From a virus, in the IMG/VR virus record IMGVR_UViG_3300029908_000017, positions 1-64,000 of that record: 64,000 nt of DNA; one strand, given 5' to 3'. The position numbers and the translations under genes were made by a program. A model generated the notes under the pieces. It saw only the letters and a program-made list of their open reading frames with translations, was not told where the DNA came from and ran no database searches. Of this stretch, positions 59,006 to 64,000 are shown one piece after another; the first letter of the stretch is position 1; the number at the start of each line of letters is the position of its first letter.

Positions 59006-59269
59006 AAAACTGAATATTCGTATCCGAATACCCATGTTTTAAGTTTACTTACAAAAGTGGTTCTCGTGTTGCATCAAGTCTACGCTCCGTTAACACACGG
59101 TCTACTTGATGCAGAAGGTCTATACGACCATCACGAGGCGCAATAGAGTCCAGGAATATTGCGCTAAACTCTCTTACCTGAGAGAACAGGTTTTGTTTAT
59201 CGAGGTAACGATAAGGTTGTAACTGTTTTTTTATTGTAACGATTCAGGACAGATAATCCCTCTTCGTTA
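58963..59269 (-). ncRNA. Structured RNA of about 300 nt, own promoter and terminator
   Basis: On the minus strand, between the promoter element at 59276-59312 and a strong terminator, I find these perfect stems: A 59264-59271/59235-59242 (8 bp); B 59209-59214/59197-59202 (6); C, two alternative 5-bp stems in 59169-59191; D 59157-59164/59138-59145 (8); E 59132-59137/59063-59068 (6), enclosing E1 59126-59129/59117-59120 (4) and E2 59104-59113/59070-59079 (10, with an inner 4-bp stem); F 59025-59030/59015-59020 (6). E is a multi-branch junction. No ORF with ATG, GTG or TTG of useful size covers it; a 61-codon open frame (59049-59234) lacks a start. I do not recognise the RNA family. Confidence 0.75.
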
Positions 59270-59275
59270 CATATT

Positions 59276-59312
59276 ACTATACCAAATTATATCCGAATAT
59301 TCGGAGGGGGGT
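59276..59312 (-). promoter_or_regulatory. C-tract/TATARTA promoter element, copy 3 (RNA gene)
   Basis: Minus strand: ACCCCCCTCC (59303-59312), 21 bases, TATAGT (59276-59281). The spacer itself holds CCGAATATTCGG, a palindrome. The 5' arm of RNA stem A begins at 59271, close to the predicted start site (about 59269). Confidence 0.7.
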
Positions 59313-59321
59313 GGGGTGAGC

Positions 59322-60008
59322 TTAAATATAAGGTATCACTTGAAAATCCGTATCCGCGTTAGAAGTAGTGGATACAAATGGAGGCCAAGAGGGTTTCAAT
59401 GTTCCACGATTTAATCCTCCTTGTAGCGATTCAGGATTAGGACTAAACGCAGCATACTGAAAATCAAAATATGTTTTACCAACTAATAAAGTCCTGGGCT
59501 TAATATCGTTTAGTTGACTGACTCGCTCAACCGCCCAAATATCCAGTTCAAAACTTCCTGCAATCAAACAATCCGTACTGGCATTGGGAATGAATACAAC
59601 AAAATGATTAGGTACTTTATCATCTATGTAAATACCATTACCCAGACTTCCTTGCCACACAACTACAAGGTTATAAACATTCGATTTTACAATCGCTTGT
59701 AGATTATATCTCTTAACGTCAATACTTTGAGTATTAATGAATAAAAATGTATCAAAAATAATGTCTTCTCCCTGATAAAATACACCTGTCGATAAATCGC
59801 TACCTATATAGTTTGTTCCGGGTATCCCTGCTGTATTAATAGGATTTGGAGAAGGGGATGTATTATTGACTCGGGGAATAAACGTAGTTTTATTATATTG
59901 CAAACTACCTGCGTAATTATTTAAATTTATTGGAACAGATATATTTTGCGTACTAGCCTGACTTGGTTCAAAATTAGTTGGTTGATTTAAAGGTACAATT
60001 ATAGACAT
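59322..60008 (-). CDS. Probable virion protein, unknown
   Basis: 228 aa, Asn/Ser/Thr/Pro-rich first 90 residues, then a beta-rich domain with FELDIWAVERV and GKTYFDFQYAAF. Composition as in phage structural proteins. It overlaps the 59999 gene by 10 bases and is followed by the RNA gene promoter. Confidence 0.55.
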   Translation of the reverse strand: MSIIVPLNQPTNFEPSQASTQNISVPINLNNYAGSLQYNKTTFIPRVNNTSPSPNPINTAGIPGTNYIGSDLSTGVFYQGEDIIFDTFLFINTQSIDVKRYNLQAIVKSNVYNLVVVWQGSLGNGIYIDDKVPNHFVVFIPNASTDCLIAGSFELDIWAVERVSQLNDIKPRTLLVGKTYFDFQYAAFSPNPESLQGGLNRGTLKPSWPPFVSTTSNADTDFQVIPYI

Positions 60009-60313
60009 ACTTGAATAAGTTTTTTGGTAACTTGATCTTGTCTATAATAACATATCTGTTCAACATTCAACATACTTTTCATTGTCAAAAAATCCTGGTC
60101 GGTCATTGATGTCAAGGCTGTCTCCAATTGTGGACGTATTTGAGCATAGGGATTTGTTTTTCCTCCACAAGACGAACAACCCGTTTTCGGTTGAGTATTT
60201 AAATGATTAATTAATGTACTCAACCGACTGAATGCTGGAATGGTCAGTAAACTTGGATTGTTATTCAACAGATGACTAAGCTGAGAAGCGGAAGTGATAG
60301 ATAACTTGCTCAT
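59999..60313 (-). CDS. Hypothetical protein with CxxC
   Basis: 104 aa. CSSCGG in the middle, flanked by helical parts. No second Cys pair close by. No family recognised. Confidence 0.58.
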   Translation of the reverse strand: MSKLSITSASQLSHLLNNNPSLLTIPAFSRLSTLINHLNTQPKTGCSSCGGKTNPYAQIRPQLETALTSMTDQDFLTMKSMLNVEQICYYRQDQVTKKLIQVCL

Positions 60314-60335
60314 CCTTCCAATATACTGATTAATA

Positions 60336-60416
60336 ACTAAAAAACAAATGAGAATATCTCAAATGTTTCCGAGACAGGGGAATTTACCCCTGTCTCTATA
60401 TTTCGCTTGCGCGAAA
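60336..60416 (-). terminator. Terminator region with two hairpins
   Basis: After the stop of the 60417 gene come TTTCGC/GCGAAA (60401-60416), then GAGACAGGGG/CCCCTGTCTC (60371-60396), then a T-run near 60338-60344. The 10-bp GC-rich hairpin is the strongest part; its distance from the T-run is larger than usual. Confidence 0.65.
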
Positions 60417-60764
60417 TTACCGGCTCTTGGAAAGAACCGCAGTTGCCTGCTCTTCTTCCACTTCAGCTTCGGTGGGTACCTGAATTTCCTCAACAATGAC
60501 CGGAACTTCCGGAATATTGTCATGGACCTTTTGTACTGTGTTCTTGACCTTCTTCACACCCAGTCCAACAAAGCCAAGCATGCGAGTCTTGACGCTGGTG
60601 GCCTTGGCTTTGACGAGTGGCCAATAAGCCACGCTAAAGCCTCCAATAACTGCTCCAGCTGCCGCTGATGCTGCTACAACAGTAGCCACACCAGTTTTGG
60701 TCAGAACAATGTTAGTCGAGGGGGTGTTGACATTGATCGTCAATGTATCGGTAGGGGTTTCCAT
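60417..60764 (-). CDS. Small membrane protein of higher G+C content
   Basis: 115 aa. One hydrophobic, Gly/Ala-rich helix (about residues 25-50, VATVVAASAAAGAVIGGF), a basic stretch, then an acidic Val/Glu tail. Its first 110 coding bases counted by hand are half G+C, well above the window. A good ribosome site (GAAAGGA) precedes the ATG. It is transcribed from the promoter at 60836-60872. Function unknown. Confidence 0.68.
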   Translation of the reverse strand: METPTDTLTINVNTPSTNIVLTKTGVATVVAASAAAGAVIGGFSVAYWPLVKAKATSVKTRMLGFVGLGVKKVKNTVQKVHDNIPEVPVIVEEIQVPTEAEVEEEQATAVLSKSR

Positions 60765-60835
60765 ATAATGATCCTTTCGTTATTTTTGTTTACAAGAATT
60801 CACCTCACAAGAGATAAACCCTTCTTTGATATACT

Positions 60836-60872
60836 ACTATACCAATATACCCTCTATTCACCCAAGGGGGGT
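60836..60872 (-). promoter_or_regulatory. C-tract/TATARTA promoter element, copy 4
   Basis: Minus strand: ACCCCCCTTG (60863-60872), 21 bases, TATAGT (60836-60841). An imperfect dyad (CAAAGA with TCT-c-TTG) follows. The first transcribed bases, GAAGGGTTTATCT, resemble those of the RNA gene (GAGGGATTATCT). Confidence 0.7.
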
Positions 60873-60881
60873 GGGGAGGGG

Positions 60882-60965
60882 TTAAATGATACTTAATATC
60901 GCAAGTAATACAATACTGAGTATCAAACCAATTACTAATGTGCCAAACCATGATATTTTGTCCAC
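60882..60965 (-). CDS. Very small single-pass membrane protein (GTG start)
   Basis: 27 aa from GTG 60963-60965, one base after the upstream stop; one hydrophobic helix (WFGTLVIGLILSIVLLAILS). Ends 10 bases before the promoter C-tract. Short, moderate confidence. Confidence 0.42.
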   Translation of the reverse strand: MDKISWFGTLVIGLILSIVLLAILSII

Positions 60966-60966
60966 G

Positions 60967-61170
60967 TTATTCCTTTGGGAAGTTGTTAGCTACACGGAAA
61001 GCAAATTCCATAGTCTGACGATTGAATGTAGCATAGCGAGCTCCTGCCTCAAATTGTGATTTCGCCTGATCGGTTAGTATCCAAAGTTCTGTTAACAACA
61101 AACGTTCATAGTCTGTTAAATCACTAAACTTGGGTGCGCGATAATTATGCTCATATTCTGATGGGTTCAT
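60967..61170 (-). CDS. Hypothetical small protein
   Basis: 67 aa, helical, charged (LTDYERLLLTELWILTDQAK). One base after the 61172 stop. Function unknown. Confidence 0.6.
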   Translation of the reverse strand: MNPSEYEHNYRAPKFSDLTDYERLLLTELWILTDQAKSQFEAGARYATFNRQTMEFAFRVANNFPKE

Positions 61171-61171
61171 A

Positions 61172-61357
61172 TTATTTCTCCTTTAATATATCTTGTTGAA
61201 GACATTTCAAATCTCGAATTACTCCTTCCAAAGTCTCTCTTCTGGAAACACAATGGAAGTAGTATTTAGAGTCTGTCGTATAGTTCAAATTCTGTTGTAT
61301 ATCCAGAAGTTTTGTTACACTCTTTTCATAATCTATGATTAATTCATTTAAAGTCAT
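61172..61357 (-). CDS. Hypothetical small helical protein
   Basis: 61 aa, two amphipathic helices around a Tyr-rich turn; likely a small coiled coil. Function unknown. Confidence 0.58.
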   Translation of the reverse strand: MTLNELIIDYEKSVTKLLDIQQNLNYTTDSKYYFHCVSRRETLEGVIRDLKCLQQDILKEK

Positions 61358-61360
61358 ATT

Positions 61361-61681
61361 TTATTCTTGGATGTATCTAGATCTATTCCATTCAGAAAGC
61401 TGCATTAGTTTATATATAATCGGTACACAATTGTTTGTGTGATATAATTCTTTTCTACCTTGTACGTTAGCTATACCCCTTCCTAAAGTTTTTTTACAAA
61501 AGAAGCATTTTTCTTTTTCATGCGCATTAATAAATTTTTCTGTATTCAAAACATTAAACCAATTCCATATATAGTTCTTCCGCATCTCTATATCTGGTTC
61601 CCATTCAAATTGTTTAAAAGTCCCGTTGATATCTTCTTTTGTTAAAAAAGGATAAGATTCTTTTATATCAGATGTTTTCAT
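61361..61681 (-). CDS. Small protein with possible zinc site
   Basis: 106 aa. CFFCKKTLG, then HTNNC, could give a C-C-H-C zinc site like HNH-associated ribbons, but no HNH or other catalytic motif is present. It overlaps the 61668 gene by 14 bases. Confidence 0.58.
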   Translation of the reverse strand: MKTSDIKESYPFLTKEDINGTFKQFEWEPDIEMRKNYIWNWFNVLNTEKFINAHEKEKCFFCKKTLGRGIANVQGRKELYHTNNCVPIIYKLMQLSEWNRSRYIQE

Positions 61682-61865
61682 TTTTTACCCAACGAAATTT
61701 TTGTTTATTAAATACATAGCTATTACCAGATAAAGATAATATACAAACATTATCTTCCGTGTCATAATATTCTGCACCAATTTGCTCATCAGGATATTGA
61801 GTTTTAAATGTTTCAAATTGCGTTAAAGAAAGTAAAATCGATTTTTTATAATTATGATTAGCCAT
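61668..61865 (-). CDS. Hypothetical small protein, first gene after a C-tract promoter
   Basis: 65 aa, beta-rich C-terminal half (CILSLSGNSYVFNKQKFRWV). AAGGATC precedes the ATG. It heads the operon 61865 to 60882 from the promoter at 61908-61944. Confidence 0.62.
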   Translation of the reverse strand: MANHNYKKSILLSLTQFETFKTQYPDEQIGAEYYDTEDNVCILSLSGNSYVFNKQKFRWVKNENI

Positions 61866-61890
61866 ATTTGATCCTTGTTCTTGAGAACAT

Positions 61891-61944
61891 AAGTATTCCC
61901 ATTACTTATTATACCGATAAATACCCAATACACCTAAGGGGGGT
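61891..61944 (-). promoter_or_regulatory. C-tract/TATARTA promoter element, copy 5, with start-site dyad
   Basis: Minus strand: ACCCCCCTTA (61935-61944), 21 bases, TATAAT (61908-61913). A 5-bp dyad AAGTA/TACTT (61903-61907 with 61891-61895) follows, then TGTTCT/AGAACA. Confidence 0.7.
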
Positions 61945-61948
61945 AGAA

Positions 61949-62809
61949 TTAGAAGCTAGCGGGAAGTGCTGCCAATGGGGCACATAAGTCGCTGGGTAAT
62001 AGCGACAATCCAATAAACAAGCTATGCGTGTTAGCAGGCTCTCCAACGTTTATGCTGTCATAAAATGGTGAGAGAGTACTGCCCAATATTAAATTGATAT
62101 TTACCCCTCCCGAAATATTATAAGTACCTGTACTATCGGGAGGAACACCATTAATAAACGAAACAATCTCTGAACAATCCGTTAATTCAGGGTCAATGAA
62201 CTGATCACTGCAACTTAAGGGTATTCCGTAAGAATTACCTATAGAAAGATCAATTTTATTGTTTGTTGTATCAAAATCGATACCAAAATTATAACCTTCA
62301 TAAAATTCGATATTACCTACTAAATTTGGTGAGACTTGTGTACTTAATGGTAATTGTGGTGAGTAAAAGAACAATCCGTCGCTTATATAGTTGGTTTCTA
62401 CACTCAAACTCGTTACACCCTGCCAATCATTGGAAAATTCATGTACTAATGACGGTTCTACATATAAATTTGTAAAATTACTGACTCCCGTAGGTATACC
62501 ACTCAAAAAATCTGCGTTTATCGTAATCTGACTGCCATTTGTACCTGAAATGTATTGTATACCTGTTAATGACAAATTTACTGAAAAAGTGATGGAATCC
62601 GAGAAAACAAATGAGATAATGCCACCAGAACTTGATGTATACATCAAGTTTGTAGGAAAAACGCTTAAAGTTGAGGTATACATCAAGTTTAAATCCAAAA
62701 TCAACGAATTTGGTAGCACATACCCCGAATCAGCAGTTTTATTGGTATTCGTTAGAAACGGATAACTCCGAAAGCCATTTTCATCAAGAAATTCAAGTAC
62801 AGAAGGCAT
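61949..62809 (-). CDS. Probable virion protein (FLDENGFRSYPF type)
   Basis: 286 aa from ATG 62807-62809 (MPSVLEFLDENGFRSYPF), overlapping nothing essential; an earlier start would invade the 62811 gene. The opening V-x-E-[FW]-x-[DE][NE]-x-x-[RLS]-[SA]-YPF is shared with the 62811 protein, so they are paralogs. Body Ser/Thr/Asn rich and beta-like, as in tail or baseplate attachment proteins. Function inferred. Confidence 0.62.
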   Translation of the reverse strand: MPSVLEFLDENGFRSYPFLTNTNKTADSGYVLPNSLILDLNLMYTSTLSVFPTNLMYTSSSGGIISFVFSDSITFSVNLSLTGIQYISGTNGSQITINADFLSGIPTGVSNFTNLYVEPSLVHEFSNDWQGVTSLSVETNYISDGLFFYSPQLPLSTQVSPNLVGNIEFYEGYNFGIDFDTTNNKIDLSIGNSYGIPLSCSDQFIDPELTDCSEIVSFINGVPPDSTGTYNISGGVNINLILGSTLSPFYDSINVGEPANTHSLFIGLSLLPSDLCAPLAALPASF

Positions 62810-62810
62810 A

Positions 62811-63524
62811 TTAAAATCCTGAAGTATCCACAATCTTTGATGGATTGGAATTGGGTTGTGAACCTACGAGCGTAACATTCAGACTACCAATACCATCACC
62901 ACTAATCTGTATTACGTCACTACTAGCTATGAAAATATTATTATTCACGGGTGACATCAAGTTTATCTTTTTCAACGCCTGAAAACTGGTAGTTAATGGA
63001 AATTTATGATTACCGACGGCGTTAAAGGTTATAAAATTCTTATATATATCATTATTGGTATTAAAAAATACTGTTTCATCTGTACTTGAAGAGGATAACA
63101 CGATATTACCAAATAAATTGTTCAAATAGAAAACACCTGCTTGTTCATTGATCGATCTTACAGTAGAAGCAACAAACAGTAAGTTATAAATTACTTTTTC
63201 ACCTACATAGTTATTCCATAATGTATTAACGCCATCTGCAAAAGTAATTCGACCAATATACCTCGTACCTACCGTTAAGCGTATATAATTAAGTCCTGCT
63301 AAATAATCCGCTTGTTGTAAAACGAAATTGGATGTGCCTGTATCGTAAGTCAGGTTTATCGTCAAAAATGTCGAACTAACCTCGATATAGTTGATTAAGG
63401 GGACAAAGTTGGCGAATTGTTGGAAACTTGCATCCACAATTACGTTGTTCAAAGGCGCGTCTACAGTAAATGGATAAGCGGATAACGCATGCTCATTTTC
63501 CCATTCAATAACTTTTGCACTCAT
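62811..63524 (-). CDS. Probable virion protein, paralog of the 61949 gene
   Basis: 237 aa from ATG 63522-63524 (MSAKVIEWENEHALSAYPF). The N-terminal motif matches its neighbour; the rest is beta-rich with few charges. It lies in a row of three structural-looking genes that reaches the window edge. Confidence 0.62.
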   Translation of the reverse strand: MSAKVIEWENEHALSAYPFTVDAPLNNVIVDASFQQFANFVPLINYIEVSSTFLTINLTYDTGTSNFVLQQADYLAGLNYIRLTVGTRYIGRITFADGVNTLWNNYVGEKVIYNLLFVASTVRSINEQAGVFYLNNLFGNIVLSSSSTDETVFFNTNNDIYKNFITFNAVGNHKFPLTTSFQALKKINLMSPVNNNIFIASSDVIQISGDGIGSLNVTLVGSQPNSNPSKIVDTSGF

Positions 63525-63525
63525 A

Positions 63526-64000
63526 TTAGTATTGTTGAGAATAGAAAACAACTAGTTGAAAACTATTTGGAGCACCTGAGGTACCAGTAATATTAAAATT
63601 AATCGTATCCGTTATTCCAAACGTATTTGTCGTAGTAGATAATACCACCAATCCATTACTTGTGGCATTTAAACCAATTAATCCTCCTATATTCGTACTT
63701 GTAATCCTCACAGTAAAAGTCACAGTACCTGTATCTGTAATCGCATAAATTTTATTAATCGTTCCATTGATACCCGTTGGATTTACTAACACATAATTGC
63801 CATTGGTAGGAGTTAATAAAATATCACTATATGTTGTTACGAAATATGGCCAAGAGAGATATTCAGGAGCAGTTTCGGCAATAAAATTAACAACTGGAGT
63901 CTGAGACTTTGAATAATAGTTATTATACCCATGATTGTCACCAATCACTAACCCTGATAACTCATTGACCAGATAATTTGGATTTACAGGAGCCAGAGGT
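63526..64000 (-). CDS. Probable virion protein, 5' end cut by window edge
   Basis: At least 158 codons; the frame is open to position 64000 (PLAPVNPNYLVNELSG comes before the internal GTG at 63948), so the true start is outside. The C-terminal 110 residues are Thr/Asn/Gly/Ile rich, resembling an Ig-like or fibre domain. One base separates its stop from the 62811 gene. Confidence 0.6.
   Translation of the reverse strand, partial: PLAPVNPNYLVNELSGLVIGDNHGYNNYYSKSQTPVVNFIAETAPEYLSWPYFVTTYSDILLTPTNGNYVLVNPTGINGTINKIYAITDTGTVTFTVRITSTNIGGLIGLNATSNGLVVLSTTTNTFGITDTINFNITGTSGAPNSFQLVVFYSQQY

Noticed and set aside
58963-59033. Mini-ORF (ATG at 59033) reading through the terminator
   Set aside because: 24 codons that run through stem F and the terminator hairpin; no ribosome site.
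59049-59234. 61-codon protein gene beginning at ATA
   Set aside because: The frame is open and the peptide looks plausible, but there is no ATG, GTG or TTG start. The stretch is fully explained by perfect RNA stems. Kept as the alternative to the RNA gene.
1-64000. Reassigned stop codon (TAG or TGA read-through), as in some large phages
   Set aside because: Recognised genes end properly at all three stops (for example the polymerase at TAG, JAMM-region genes at TGA, the Gly-Gly protein at TAA) without internal in-frame stops.

Overview
The window is one continuous stretch of a large double-stranded DNA tailed phage genome (class Caudoviricetes). It has a terminase large subunit, a portal-like protein, a lysis cassette and a nearly complete phage-encoded replication and recombination set. 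There are no ribosomal genes or bacterial housekeeping operons. Base composition is AT-rich and genes are packed tightly, with many ATGA and TAATG overlaps and very short intergenic gaps. The standard bacterial code fits, since TAA, TAG and TGA all serve as stops. Two lipoprotein signals and a spanin-like protein point to a Gram-negative host, but I cannot name it. Most genes have no obvious Shine-Dalgarno sequence; a few have a good one. Both ends of the window cut genes (a repeat protein at the left edge, a virion-like protein at the right edge). No major capsid, tail sheath or tube, or tape measure gene was recognised, so much of the virion module must lie outside.

Layout. 1-5518 (minus strand): small phage genes, a tRNA with anticodon CAT, a metallophosphoesterase and a probable virion protein. 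5539-11282 (plus strand): portal and head-region genes, then a lysis cassette (spanin-like lipoprotein, holin-like membrane protein, lipoprotein lysozyme), closed by a two-way terminator. 11321-50775 (minus strand, about 39 kb): RuvC-like nuclease, RecA/UvsX recombinase, possible SSB, an E1-like/JAB/Gly-Gly-tail gene group, a UDG-exonuclease-DNA polymerase A fusion, DnaB-like helicase, TOPRIM primase, UvsW-like helicase, SbcC/gp46 and SbcD/gp47, the Ycf46 AAA+/DUF1257/DUF2997 set, a DUF3150-like protein, a DUF7666-type repeat protein and many small proteins. 50939-52654 (plus): terminase. 52658-57406 (minus): 3D-domain wall protein, deaminase and proteins with a shared C-terminal tag. 57446-58747 (plus): one unknown gene. 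58713-64000 (minus): a structured RNA with its own promoter and terminator, small genes and virion-like proteins.

Most notable points. (1) Position 58963-59269 looks like a structured non-coding RNA of about 300 nt, with at least seven stems, between a promoter and an intrinsic terminator. (2) 18217-22623 holds an E1-like adenylyltransferase, a JAMM isopeptidase and a protein ending in Gly-Gly, suggesting a phage ubiquitin-like conjugation or removal module. (3) Five sites, plus one weaker copy, share a C-tract, exactly 21 bases, then TATARTA, and are followed by dyads; this looks like a phage promoter class. (4) Three unlinked or adjacent genes end in the same peptide tag (YLKxERxLEI) with different codons. 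(5) The tandem repeat at the left edge is a minus-strand solenoid gene, not a plus-strand one.

I also read short genes directly from the sequence (15221, 16601, 23151, 23302, 27110, 27318, 35436, 37440, 39680, 39853, 40031, 41121, 52960, 60882) and moved many starts to the codon that fits the neighbouring stop. Family names come from motif recognition by eye; no database search was run.
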